From contig NZ_JAGYPH010000003.1 of the NCBI RefSeq assembly GCF_018343525.1, positions 187,486 to 251,485 on the forward strand: 64,000 nt of DNA, in the 5' to 3' direction. The first letter of the stretch is position 1. Each line of letters opens with the position of its first letter. The notes under the pieces were generated by a model. That model made no database searches, was not told the origin of the DNA, and saw only the letters and a list, made by a program, of their open reading frames with translations. Of this stretch, positions 56,437 to 64,000 are shown one piece after another. The position numbers were made by a program, and so were the translations under genes. This DNA comes from Lederbergia citrea (lineage in GTDB: Bacteria > Bacillota > Bacilli > Bacillales > Bacillaceae_C).

Positions 56437-56641
56437 CCCAAATCCCATCCTTTTCATTAAAAAGTATTTATATGAATATTCGACTAAAAGATCTTCGGTG
56501 GTATCAGGTAAGGCTCCAATGATATCGAAGTGTTCCTTTTCAAAGCAGCAAGGCCTTACACCGATATAGTCTCCCGATTCCATGGAAGGATATTCATATT
56601 CTTTCCTATCTCACTTCCTTAATATGGTTCGAGTGAAATGC

Positions 56642-56672
56642 AAAAAAACCCGGATATATACCTACCCAGGTT
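56642..56672 (-). terminator. Riboswitch-controlled terminator before nucleoside hydrolase copy 2
   Basis: On the minus strand AACCTGG pairs with CCGGGTT (one G-U pair) and is followed by seven T. It lies about 65 bases after the purine aptamer and well before the gene, as an attenuator would. Confidence 0.8.
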
Positions 56673-56736
56673 ACGGATTTACATTGAGAAATAATGGAAT
56701 GGATTTAATATAAAATACAAGTTTCCAATCATTCTT

Positions 56737-56804
56737 TCATGTAGTCCGGTAGTTTACGGTTACCAGGTAGAGACGCTTAAGCCATATTCCTAAGCATATA
56801 CATT
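56737..56804 (-). promoter_or_regulatory. Purine riboswitch, guanine type
   Basis: Read on the minus strand the segment has the conserved core: TATG...GAATATGGC, GTCTCTACC, AACCGTAAA and CCGGACTACAT. Loop and junction bases match the purine aptamer. The discriminating base is C (GACTAC), as in guanine/hypoxanthine sensors, not U. With the downstream terminator it should reduce expression of the hydrolase-transporter pair when guanine is plentiful. Confidence 0.93.
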
Positions 56805-56953
56805 CAAAAAACTTTCATTAAGTTGTTATTTTACTATAACATTAATAGCATACAAGTCCTGCAATGGTCAACGGAAACCACGAAAGTTTTTATTTTATGA
56901 CAACTGAATGTTCGGATAATACAGCATAAGAAAAGGAAAGAGTATATTTTTTC

Positions 56954-56983
56954 AAAAAAAAAAGAGAACACGATGTTCTCCTT
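56954..56983 (-). terminator. Terminator after glutaminase
   Basis: GAGAAC/GTTCTC stem with a ten-base A-run on its low side, which is a T-run on the minus strand. Confidence 0.85.
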
Positions 56984-57014
56984 TATATTTATACGTTTTA
57001 GCAATGGACCCTCT

Positions 57015-57950
57015 TCAAAACAAACTCAAACCATATTTTTTTGATAACAGCTCCAATAATTTCATTCCACCGATACTGTTTCCTTTTTCGTCTAAAGCAG
57101 GGCCGAAAATGCCAATGCCGAATCTACCGGAAACAGTTCCCATAATGCCGCCTGATACACCACTTTTTGCTGGGAGCCCAATTTTAATGGCAAACTCTCC
57201 AGAAGCATTATACATGCCACATGTCACCATAAATGTTTTGCAAATACGCGCTACATCTATAGGCATGATTTGTTTTCCACTTAATGGATCTAACCCGTCC
57301 ATTGCAAACACCATTCCTATTCTGGACAAGTCCAAACAATTCATTTCAATGGCACATTGCTTCGTATATAAATCCATTAGTTGCTCTACGTCCTCATTTA
57401 TAAAGTTATACTGCTTCATAAAATAGCATAATGCCCTGTTTAGATATGCCGTTTCGAATTCAGAACGGGCCACTTCCTCACTATAGGTAACGGTTGGGTC
57501 ATTTGTCATTTCCTGAATAAAGGATAATAACCGATTGAACCGCGCTTGAACAGAATTCCCTTTAATCATATGGGTGACAACAAGGGCCCCAGCATTAATC
57601 ATCGGATTTAACGGTTTACCGGGAGCGGCAGTTTCCAGTTTAATAATCGAATTAAAAGGGTCGCCGGTAGGCTCCATTCCAACCCGTTCAAACACATAGT
57701 CTTGGCCTCTATCCATCAAAACAAGGGCTAGACTTATTACTTTTGAAACACTTTGGAGTGTAAATTTTTTGTCGATCTCCCCAGCAGAAATACATTGCCC
57801 ATCAGGATAGTAAATGGAAACTGAGAGGTCATTCGGATTTTCTTTTCCAAGTGCCGGAATATAGTCGGCAACCTTGCCATTTTTTGTATAGGGACGAGCT
57901 TCTTTCACTAACGCCTTTAATTCATCACTTGATTGACAGGGCATATTCAT
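57015..57950 (-). CDS. glsA: Glutaminase
   Basis: 311 residues of the serine-dependent beta-lactamase-like glutaminase family. The catalytic Ser-Lys pair is in [14 protein letters not shown], with [21 protein letters not shown] and [16 protein letters not shown] also conserved. It converts glutamine to glutamate and ammonia. The ribosome site is weak (ACGGTG) and a GTG one codon earlier is possible. It is a single gene with its own terminator. Confidence 0.94.
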   Translation of the reverse strand: MNMPCQSSDELKALVKEARPYTKNGKVADYIPALGKENPNDLSVSIYYPDGQCISAGEIDKKFTLQSVSKVISLALVLMDRGQDYVFERVGMEPTGDPFNSIIKLETAAPGKPLNPMINAGALVVTHMIKGNSVQARFNRLLSFIQEMTNDPTVTYSEEVARSEFETAYLNRALCYFMKQYNFINEDVEQLMDLYTKQCAIEMNCLDLSRIGMVFAMDGLDPLSGKQIMPIDVARICKTFMVTCGMYNASGEFAIKIGLPAKSGVSGGIMGTVSGRFGIGIFGPALDEKGNSIGGMKLLELLSKKYGLSLF

Positions 57951-58055
57951 CACCGTTAGTAGTATGGGCTAAATGGGATTATTATATGAAAAAACAAGGG
58001 TTATTCATTTTATAGAAATTGGGGATTAATCCAAAATGGTTAGCTGATATTATAA

Positions 58056-58090
58056 ATAAAAAACCTCCACAGTAATTACACGAGGTTTTT
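58056..58090 (-). terminator. Terminator after the small YgiT-like gene
   Basis: AAACCTC (58061-58067) and GAGGTTT (58082-58088) form a stem with A-rich left flank, giving a T-run on the minus strand. Confidence 0.8.
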
Positions 58091-58118
58091 GGGGATGTTC
58101 TATATGATGGTAAGAAAA

Positions 58119-58340
58119 TTAAAATTCAATATGAGCAATGTCTTCATAATTGATATCGTGAGGAATTTCATTTTCAAACATTAGATCTCTAAGGGCGGTG
58201 AGTCTCATCGAGACATCTAAATCAAGAAACTGTTCATCTTCGGTATCCGACACAGTATAGGGTACATTGCGAACAATATACTTCCTATCCAAAATATTCC
58301 AAGTGATGTCTTTTTTAAAGAAAGTAGTTTCCCTTTCCAT
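58119..58340 (-). CDS. Small protein resembling the C-terminal half of YgiT-type antitoxins
   Basis: 73 residues from ATG 58340 after AAGGAGG; a longer in-frame start at 58370 is less likely. The segment RKYIVRNVPYTVSDTEDEQF followed by LDLDVSMRLTALRDL recalls YgiT/MqsA-like proteins (VVKNVPA...C..CGE.YLD), but the CxxC zinc cysteines are absent. It follows the 58439-59077 gene by 98 bases and may be its antitoxin or partner. The similarity is seen by eye only. Confidence 0.6.
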   Translation of the reverse strand: MERETTFFKKDITWNILDRKYIVRNVPYTVSDTEDEQFLDLDVSMRLTALRDLMFENEIPHDINYEDIAHIEF

Positions 58341-58438
58341 AGCGGGAACCTCCTTGGTTCTGGTTACCATTTGTTTCAGTCCCTTTTTATATTATTTTTA
58401 ACCTTTTAATGGAATTTTAAACTCCACTACTTATATAT

Positions 58439-59077
58439 TCAATTTTTATTCCCATTGTCCTTTATTTCTTTATTCACCGCATCCTTTAATTTACGTTTAA
58501 AATCTTCCATTCTATTTAATAGATTTGCGTCTTGGATAAGCCTAGTGGTCATCTTATTATGCGGAGAATTTTTAAAAGTAAGTGTTACAATCTGCAACGT
58601 ATAATGTCCTTTATTTTTTCTTTTAAAGCTAACGGCAAACTTAAATTTTTCCGGATCATCTGATTTCATCAATGTATATGTAAGTGCGGGGTAACCTTTG
58701 AATTGCGCCTTTATTACAAAATCGGTGTTAATGATCCTATCTATTATGCTTATTATGACGGATAGCTCATCAGAACCAAGTCTTTCAAGAATTCGTTCAT
58801 TAAAATGAACTGACACACTAACTATCTTTTGCCCCCATAACTGGTCTGCAGTTTTACCATCAACGGTTAATTTTTTCGTTCTGAGAACAATTTTTTTTTG
58901 CTCATCTGTTAAATATGATAAGTCCTTACCATCCTGATTAAATTGACGAAGCTGTATCTTAGTGTAGTCCCCTGCAGTAGCCTCAATTTCATCTTGCTGT
59001 TTTTCTTCAAATTCAATGATATCGCTGATAACTAAGGTTTCACCGTCCCTAAATTTAACTTGAAACGATCCTGACAA
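58439..59077 (-). CDS. Hypothetical protein, possible DUF4258/RelE-like toxin
   Basis: 212 residues from a TTG with GGGGGA upstream. The N-terminal half is a charged beta-rich segment (SGSFQVKFRDGETLVISDII). The C-terminal half, VSVHFNERILERLGSDELSV...YTLQIVTLTFKNS, recalls DUF4258/BECR-fold ribonucleases, in which a His and Arg lie near the start of the fold. With the YgiT-like neighbour it could be a toxin-antitoxin pair. I do not recognise the family with certainty. Confidence 0.6.
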   Translation of the reverse strand: MSGSFQVKFRDGETLVISDIIEFEEKQQDEIEATAGDYTKIQLRQFNQDGKDLSYLTDEQKKIVLRTKKLTVDGKTADQLWGQKIVSVSVHFNERILERLGSDELSVIISIIDRIINTDFVIKAQFKGYPALTYTLMKSDDPEKFKFAVSFKRKNKGHYTLQIVTLTFKNSPHNKMTTRLIQDANLLNRMEDFKRKLKDAVNKEIKDNGNKN

Positions 59078-59248
59078 GTTTTATCCCCCGTTCATTCCAT
59101 AGTTTACCAAATTATAACATAAAATCGGGCTTTTTTTACGTTGTATACAGAAGTTTTATGCCTATGATTTGTCGCCTAAAAACTAAAATAAAAATAGATG
59201 GGAAACCGGAATCCTTATCGATTCTTGAACCCATCTACCTACTTTTTT

Positions 59249-59345
59249 CTAGCGGAAAAAAATCCATATTGTTTTCGTGAATGACTCTTCTTTTGCCTTC
59301 AACTGTTCAAATAATTTTTCTAAAGCTCCAATCCCTAAGTATTCG
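59249..59345 (-). pseudogene. 3' remnant of a gene related to the DUF4145 protein
   Basis: On the minus strand the frame reads EYLGIGALEKLFEQLKAKEE and stops at 59249. This matches the C-terminus YENVGIGTVEKLFEQLKEKQ of the protein at 25454-26578, at roughly 70 percent of bases, so it is an older paralogue. The rest of the gene is missing and the fragment begins inside a REP-like element. Confidence 0.7.
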
Positions 59346-59379
59346 ACAAATTTCGGGTGGTGACAGGCACTTGTCGAAT
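59341..59379. repeat. REP-like palindromic element, family B, copy 1
   Basis: 39 bases bounded by perfect 9-bp arms ATTCGACAA/TTGTCGAAT around TTTCGGGTGGTGACAGGCAC. A same-length copy is at 61869-61907. It abuts the DUF4145-like gene remnant. Confidence 0.65.
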
Positions 59380-59501
59380 TGATTTTGTAATAAATTGGTC
59401 ACATTAAAAAGTGAAACTTATTGTGAATTACATCGTATAATTGTGGGTGGGAATGTGTATGTACTCACACATCAAAGTTTAACAAGCGGAGGGAATATTA
59501 A

Positions 59502-59957
59502 TTGAAAAAAATGTTAGCAGCTTTATTTGCAACAGTACTTCTACTATCACCTGTTGGGAACTTTGTTTTTCAAGATCATTCAACAACTGTCGAAGCAAGA
59601 GGTTACAAGTCCGGTAAAAAAGGTTTTAACATGAATAACAGTAAGATCAACAACAATTCTAACTTCCAAAAGAAAAAGCAAGATTCAAATTCAAATACAA
59701 CAAATAATAAATCGACTACTGCTACCAATAACAAAGGCGGCTTTATGTCTGGTGGTCTTATGAAAGGCCTTATGTTTGGTGGAATAGCTGGACTTTTATT
59801 TGGCAGCATTTTCGCAAACATGGGAGAATTAGGTTCAATTCTTGGATTTATCATCAATATTGCTGCGATTATGATTTTAATCTCGGTTATTCGTAAAATT
59901 TTCGCCTTTTTCAATGAGAAAAAGAAAAAAGAGGATATTAATCCATGGAGAGGTTAA
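59502..59957 (+). CDS. Exported or membrane protein with Asn-rich segment
   Basis: 151 residues from a TTG after GGAGGG. A signal-like N-terminus (KKMLAALFATVLLLSPVGNF) precedes a low-complexity Asn/Ser/Thr/Lys stretch at about 35-75. A Gly-rich hydrophobic region (GGLMKGLMFGGIAGLLFGS) and a second membrane helix (LGFIINIAAIMILISVI) follow. The layout resembles Tim44-like proteins without the Tim44 domain. It runs into the DUF2653 gene with a TAATG overlap. Confidence 0.75.
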   Translation: MKKMLAALFATVLLLSPVGNFVFQDHSTTVEARGYKSGKKGFNMNNSKINNNSNFQKKKQDSNSNTTNNKSTTATNNKGGFMSGGLMKGLMFGGIAGLLFGSIFANMGELGSILGFIINIAAIMILISVIRKIFAFFNEKKKKEDINPWRG

Positions 59958-60235
59958 TGATTCCTGAGCAAGATATCATAAATGCGGTTTGCGTTTATAT
60001 ATCTCGCAAAAAGCAAGTCAAGCCCGAAGAGGTTGAAGTGGAGCTAATGCATGATGACGATTATGGCTTCTCTGCAGAAGTCTTTGTCGATGGGCGGAAG
60101 CAAGTTCTCATTGCCGCAAACTTAATTGAAGCCCTGCGCCTATGGCTTGATGAATTTATGAACGAAAACCCATATGCCGGAATCGAACTGCAATTAGACG
60201 ACGAAGAAGGAATCATTGCTCTCATTAACAACTAG
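59957..60235 (+). CDS. DUF2653 (YxcD-like) family protein
   Basis: 92 residues from ATG 59957 (GGAGAGG just upstream); ATG 59945 is an alternative. The pattern IPEQDIINAVCVYISRKKQV, VEVELMHDDDYGFSAEVFVDGRKQ and IEALRLWLDEFMN fits DUF2653, a small Bacillaceae family of unknown function. It is translationally coupled to the membrane protein gene before it. Confidence 0.8.
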   Translation: MIPEQDIINAVCVYISRKKQVKPEEVEVELMHDDDYGFSAEVFVDGRKQVLIAANLIEALRLWLDEFMNENPYAGIELQLDDEEGIIALINN

Positions 60236-60237
60236 AC

Positions 60238-60282
60238 AAAATTCGACAAAATCCGGGTGGTGCCTGTCACCCCCCGAATTTA
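60238..60282. repeat. REP-like palindromic element, family B, copy 2
   Basis: AAATTCGACAAAATCCGGGTGGTGCC...CACCCCCCGAATTT can fold as a long imperfect hairpin. It starts two bases after the DUF2653 stop codon. Its GGTGCCTGTC core is shared with family A copy 2, linking the two families. Confidence 0.6.
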
Positions 60283-60318
60283 AAAACTCATCCTTTTCGC
60301 TATTGGATGAGTTTTTTA
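60283..60318 (+). terminator. Terminator after the DUF2653 gene
   Basis: AAAACTCATCC and GGATGAGTTTT form a perfect 11-bp stem followed by T residues. Confidence 0.9.
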
Positions 60319-60435
60319 TTGTTATACAAGTCTTCTTCATTGTTTATAAATATAAACTTAACAAGAAGAAGCTTTTCCATACTTGAAAATATGAAATAAC
60401 TTCCATATGATAGTTTTATAGAAAGGAAGTGGGAA

Positions 60436-61359
60436 ATGTTTATCAAACCACGCTATGAATCGACGGAATTACAGCTATTAAGATATTTAAGCAAACGAAT
60501 GAATTTAACGGACAAAGAAAAGCAGTATTATGTAAACTTAAAGAAAGGTTATGAAGGTGAATTAAGCTTTGATATGCTGCTAGAAAATCTTTCGGATGAA
60601 TGGTTAATCCTGAGCGACCTATTACTAGAAGTTAACAATACGATGTTTCAAATCGATTCACTACTAGTATCTCGACACAGCATTTTTCTTTTTGAAGTTA
60701 AAAATTATGAAGGAGACTATTATATCGACGCAGATAAGTGGTACTCGGTGGCATCTGGTAATGAAATTAAGGATCCACTCCTCCAGTTAAAACGAAGTGA
60801 ATTTTTACTTCGACGCTTACTCCAAGATCTTAATTTCAACTTTTCCATTGAAGCATATCTAATCTTCATCAGCCCCAAGTTTACTTTATACCAAGCCCCT
60901 CGAAACCTACCTATTATTTTTCCAACACAACTTCATTATTTTATGAAAAATTTAAATAAGAAATCATCAAAACTAAATGAAAAACATTCCGGATTCGCTG
61001 AACTACTAGTAAATAAACATTTAAACGATTCTTCTTTTACACAAGTACCGAACTATGATTATGAACAGCTAAGAAAAGGTGTAATTTGTAAATGTTGTTA
61101 TTCCTTCTTGATTTCTCGGGAAGAAAACAAATTGGTATGTGCTAAATGCTTGTGTAAAGAAGACATTGAATCCGCTATTTTACGAAACGTAGAGCAATTG
61201 ACGCTTCTTTTCCCTGATAAAAAAGTTACAACAAACCTCGTTCACGAATGGTGTGAAGCTATTGTGTCCAAAAAAAGAGTTTGGAGGATTTTAACAAAAA
61301 ACTTCCGTAAAGTGGGGCAAGGTAAGTTCTCATATTATGTTCATTTACCAAAGTCTTAA
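60436..61359 (+). CDS. NERD-domain (nuclease-related) protein with zinc ribbon
   Basis: 307 residues. The NERD fold is in the N-terminal half: KKGYEGELSFDMLLENL, NTMFQIDSLLVSRHSIFLFE and VKNYEGDYYIDADKWYS, matching the restriction-endonuclease-like core (acidic residue, then E-x-K). A zinc ribbon follows (ICKCCYSFL...LVCAKCLC, about 215-245). The function is probably DNA processing; none is proven. The ATG follows AAAGGAAG. Confidence 0.87.
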   Translation: MFIKPRYESTELQLLRYLSKRMNLTDKEKQYYVNLKKGYEGELSFDMLLENLSDEWLILSDLLLEVNNTMFQIDSLLVSRHSIFLFEVKNYEGDYYIDADKWYSVASGNEIKDPLLQLKRSEFLLRRLLQDLNFNFSIEAYLIFISPKFTLYQAPRNLPIIFPTQLHYFMKNLNKKSSKLNEKHSGFAELLVNKHLNDSSFTQVPNYDYEQLRKGVICKCCYSFLISREENKLVCAKCLCKEDIESAILRNVEQLTLLFPDKKVTTNLVHEWCEAIVSKKRVWRILTKNFRKVGQGKFSYYVHLPKS

Positions 61360-61387
61360 TTATCTCCATTTCCAGATTTCTATCGTT

Positions 61388-61855
61388 ATGATTCCCGGTT
61401 TATCCTAATTTCTCAGATTACTGTACTCATGAACACTTCATGATTCCCGTTTTATCTGAATTTCCTCGATTACTGTACTTATGAACGCTCCATGATTCCC
61501 GTTTTATAGGAATTTCCCGGATCACTGGACTTATGAACGCTTCATGATTCCCGTTTTATAGGAATTTCCTGGATCACTGGACTTATGAACGCTTCATGAT
61601 TCCCTTTCTATCTGAATTTCCCGGATCACTGTACTCATGAACACTTCATGATTCCCGTTTTATAGGAATTTCCTGGATCACTATACTCATGAACGCTTCA
61701 TGATTCCCTTTCTATCTGAATTTCCTGAATCTCTGTACTCATGAACGCTTCATGATTCCCATTTTCACATATTTTCACCGATCTCTGTCCTTATGAATGC
61801 TTCATGGTCCCTTTCCCATCCTATTGTCCAAGATCTCTGTCCTCAAGAGAGCCTC
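61388..61855. repeat. Nine tandem copies of a 52-bp minisatellite
   Basis: Units begin with ATGATTCCC at 61388, 61440, 61492, 61544, 61596, 61648, 61700, 61752 and, degenerate, 61804. The spacing is exactly 52 bases each time. Units are contiguous without spacers and vary at a few positions (TTTTATAGG versus TTCTATCTG). The last two copies are the most decayed. 52 is not a multiple of three and no long frame runs through, so it is non-coding. Confidence 0.93.
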
Positions 61856-61868
61856 CTACTGAACATTC

Positions 61869-61907
61869 ATTCGACAAATTTCGGGTAGTGACAGGCACCT
61901 GTCGAAT
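61869..61907. repeat. REP-like palindromic element, family B, copy 3
   Basis: ATTCGACAA, then TTTCGGGTAGTGACAGGCAC, then CTGTCGAAT: the same 39-base layout as 59341-59379. It lies just past the tandem array and before the chromate transporter terminator. Confidence 0.65.
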
Positions 61908-61924
61908 CCTGAAACTTCTCCCAA

Positions 61925-61961
61925 ATAAAAAACGGTCACCATCGTATTGCAATGGTGACCA
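61925..61961 (-). terminator. Terminator of the chromate transporter operon
   Basis: GGTCACCAT/ATGGTGACC is a perfect 9-bp stem with an A-run on its low side (T-run on the minus strand). Confidence 0.88.
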
Positions 61962-61982
61962 CATGTATCCAAGTTAAATACC

Positions 61983-62516
61983 CTATAAAAAAACCGCTCC
62001 ATACACAAGGGCGCCCGCAATGACGTATGCAGGATGCAATTTCCACTTTTGCAGTAAAAGAAGGCTGACTCCAGCGATGAGAATTGTTTGCACATAACCG
62101 GAACCTTCTATTGATATAGAACTTAAAAAGAAACTGATAGTCATGACGCCAAGTAGGACGGCGATTGCCGGCCTTACGAGCAGGGTCATTTTTTTTACTT
62201 TTGGTGAATCTTTATATTTTAATAAAAGGCCAAGTAAGGCAATCATTAAAATAAGTGAAGGAGCGACTGTAGCAAATAAGGCAACGGCAGCACCAGGGAT
62301 GCCAGCTTGCTGATAACCGATATAGCCGGCCATTTTCGTAGCAATTGGACCTGGAAGCGCATTTCCGAGTGCAAGCATTTCACTAAATTCATGAACAGTC
62401 AGCCAATCATACCGGCCTACTACTTCATTTTCAATCAGTGGTATGGAGGACGGACCGCCGCCGTAACCGAGTATACCTGGTATGAAAAAGGCGAGAAAAA
62501 TCTGCCAGTAGATCAT
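61983..62516 (-). CDS. ywrA: Chromate transporter half-protein (YwrA-like)
   Basis: 177 residues of the short-chain CHR family with GYGGGPSSIPLIENEVV near the N-terminus and GNALPGPIATKMAGYIGY, plus about five membrane helices. Short CHR proteins work as pairs of inversely oriented halves to export chromate. It overlaps the partner gene by four bases (ATGA). Confidence 0.9.
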   Translation of the reverse strand: MIYWQIFLAFFIPGILGYGGGPSSIPLIENEVVGRYDWLTVHEFSEMLALGNALPGPIATKMAGYIGYQQAGIPGAAVALFATVAPSLILMIALLGLLLKYKDSPKVKKMTLLVRPAIAVLLGVMTISFFLSSISIEGSGYVQTILIAGVSLLLLQKWKLHPAYVIAGALVYGAVFL

Positions 62517-63085
62517 GCTTGAACTCCCTTCTCTTGCCTTTTCTTTCTTCCCTTTGTGCCTGACAAGAGCGCTGTAACAAGCAGTGCAGCGATCAATATG
62601 GCAGGATGGATGCCAAGCAATTCCATAATGATGATGCTAACTGCGAGAATGAGCACTGTCCCCATCCAACCAAGGGATTTTTTTGATTTTACGATAAAGT
62701 CCCATGTCAAGATGCCCATCATCACGCCGGCTACGGGCAAAACTGCACTCGACATTCCCGAAACCCATGGTTTATCCTTATGAGCAGTCAATAACGATAG
62801 AAATAAAATCATTAGGACTACAGTCGGAACGGAAGTAGCAAATAAAGCATTCAACATCCCGGCGAACCCGCCTACCCGCCAGCCCACATATCCCGCCATC
62901 TTTGTATTAATCGGGCCTGGAAGCGCATTGGCAAGTGCAAGTACATCAGAAAATTCTTCATCACTCATCCATTTATAAGTGACCACCACTTCCCTGTGTA
63001 CGAGAGGAATGGCGGATGGTCCGCCGCCAAACCCAAGCATTCCCGAACGGAAAAAAGCGATGAATATATCTCTTTGTTTCATCAA
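62513..63085 (-). CDS. ywrB: Chromate transporter half-protein (YwrB-like)
   Basis: 190 residues, the partner of the 61983-62516 gene: GFGGGPSAIPLVHREVV, ANALPGPINTKMAGYVGW and a basic C-terminal tail (GTKGRKKRQEKG). The ywrB-ywrA arrangement next to a ggt-like gene is the same as around B. subtilis ywrD. The lrp-like ywrC regulator is not present here. Confidence 0.9.
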   Translation of the reverse strand: MMKQRDIFIAFFRSGMLGFGGGPSAIPLVHREVVVTYKWMSDEEFSDVLALANALPGPINTKMAGYVGWRVGGFAGMLNALFATSVPTVVLMILFLSLLTAHKDKPWVSGMSSAVLPVAGVMMGILTWDFIVKSKKSLGWMGTVLILAVSIIIMELLGIHPAILIAALLVTALLSGTKGRKKRQEKGVQA

Positions 63086-63115
63086 ATCAACTGCCTTTAC
63101 TGCTAAAATATATTT

Positions 63116-64000
63116 TTACCAAACTGCAATGGATCCGTCCGTCCGCGATTCAGTACCGCCCATTAGGACACCTGTTTCCGGATTTCTCCAAATGATTTGT
63201 CCGCGTCCGAAGCTGCCGGTATCAACGGCAATTTGGACTTGATGCCCCTTGCGTGCGAGTGCTTGTGCGATATGATTTGGAAATCCGGGTTCGAGAACAA
63301 CTTTTTTCCCTTCCATCCATTGCCATCGCGGAGCATCGAGTGCTGCTTGCGGGTTTAAATGAAAATCGATTGTATTTGAAATGACTTGGAAATGCCCTTG
63401 CGGCTGCATATATCCACCCATTACACCAAATGGACCAACTGCCTCTCCATCTTTCGTTAAAAATCCTGGAATAATCGTGTGATATGTTTTCTTTCCCGGT
63501 TTTAACACGTTCGGATGGTTTTCCTCTAGTGAAAAATCATGTCCGCGGTTTTGCAGGCCAATTCCTGTATCCGGCACGACGATCCCTGAACCAAAGCCCA
63601 TGTAGTTACTTTGAATAAATGAAACCATGTTGCCCTCGCCGTCAGCAGCGGCTAAATAAACGGTTCCACCTTTAGGCAAGTCCATTGGTGTAGGCTCTCC
63701 CGCTGTATCACCAATTAGCTGGCGCCGCTTTTCTGCATATTGCTCTGATAGCAACTCATCCGCTGGCAAAGGCATGTCGCCAGGCTCAGTCACGAATGCT
63801 TTTCCGTCCGTGAAAGCAAGCTTCATCGCTTCGATTTGCTTATGATATGTATTGGCATGTTCTTTTTCTGTAAATTGGAAGCCTTCTGCAATTTTCAATG
63901 CCATTAAAGCGATGATTCCTTGGCCATTCGGAGGAATTTCCCATACATCATAGCCACGATAGTTGGTGGAAATCGGTTCAACCCACTCCGGTTTGTAAGC
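63116..64000 (-). CDS. ywrD: Gamma-glutamyltransferase-like protein (YwrD-like), N-terminus outside window
   Basis: The frame is open to the right edge; 294 residues are visible before the stop at 63116. The segment reads WEIPPNGQGIIALMALKIAE, then the autoprocessing region PKGGTVYLAAADGEGNMVSF with the probable catalytic Thr, QSNYMGFGSGIVVP, FGVMGGYMQPQGHFQV and the small-subunit end. It is an Ntn-hydrolase acting on gamma-glutamyl compounds. An internal ATG at 63904 is not the start. Confidence 0.9.
   Translation of the reverse strand, partial: AYKPEWVEPISTNYRGYDVWEIPPNGQGIIALMALKIAEGFQFTEKEHANTYHKQIEAMKLAFTDGKAFVTEPGDMPLPADELLSEQYAEKRRQLIGDTAGEPTPMDLPKGGTVYLAAADGEGNMVSFIQSNYMGFGSGIVVPDTGIGLQNRGHDFSLEENHPNVLKPGKKTYHTIIPGFLTKDGEAVGPFGVMGGYMQPQGHFQVISNTIDFHLNPQAALDAPRWQWMEGKKVVLEPGFPNHIAQALARKGHQVQIAVDTGSFGRGQIIWRNPETGVLMGGTESRTDGSIAVW

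Noticed and set aside
61388..61855. CRISPR array
   Set aside because: The 52-bp units are contiguous with no unique spacers, and no cas genes are present.

Overview
The window looks like chromosome from a low-GC, endospore-forming member of the Bacillaceae. The reasons are a GerA-type spore germination operon, a queC-queD-queE operon behind a preQ1-I riboswitch, ywrA/ywrB/ywrD-type genes, strong AGGAGG ribosome binding sites and candidate CcpA (cre) sites. The genus cannot be fixed from the sequence alone. No tRNA, rRNA, CRISPR array, complete insertion sequence or phage was seen.

Layout. 1-12.4 kb holds a minus-strand cluster of large secreted proteins: two metallophosphoesterases and two Asp-box (BNR) beta-propeller proteins, all carrying the same C-terminal FIMAH-like helical module. 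One phosphoesterase has its FIMAH module cut off by a 1-base frameshift. 12.6-15.1 kb holds preQ0/queuosine precursor genes and an NTF2-fold protein. 15.4-19.5 kb is a four-gene germinant receptor operon (A-C-D-B order). 19.9-23.4 kb is a GntR-controlled operon (DUF2848, C-N hydrolase, MHS-type transporter). 23.9-27.1 kb has a lone ABC-type binding lipoprotein, a Nudix hydrolase, a DUF4145 protein and an ASCH protein.

27.8-45.8 kb is a visibly AT-richer defence island encoding a DNA phosphorothioation (Dnd) system. dndB-dndC-dndD-dndE-dndA on the plus strand makes the modification. dptF-dptG-dptH on the minus strand are the restriction genes, transcribed divergently from dndB. Converging on dptH is an extra plus-strand set: a 62-residue small protein, a second DndD-like SMC ATPase and a second DndE-like protein. 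This second D/E module is the most interesting candidate for undescribed biology here. Both island edges carry gene debris: a decayed ORF on the left, and a DUF4062 start and a frameshifted Nudix gene on the right.

48.1-56.8 kb is a nucleoside salvage region (deoC, UTRA-type GntR regulator, ribokinase, three nucleoside hydrolases, two concentrative nucleoside transporters). A hydrolase-transporter pair is duplicated, and the upstream copy sits behind a guanine-type purine riboswitch. 57.0-61.4 kb holds glutaminase, a possible toxin-antitoxin pair, a DUF2653 gene pair and a NERD protein. 61.4-61.9 kb is a 52-bp tandem repeat array. 62.0-64.0 kb holds paired chromate transporters and a gamma-glutamyltransferase cut by the window edge.

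A second thread is a set of five small palindromic REP-like elements in two related families. Three of them abut or run into the 3' ends of genes or gene remnants related to the Nudix-DUF4145-ASCH trio, which is intact at 25-27 kb.
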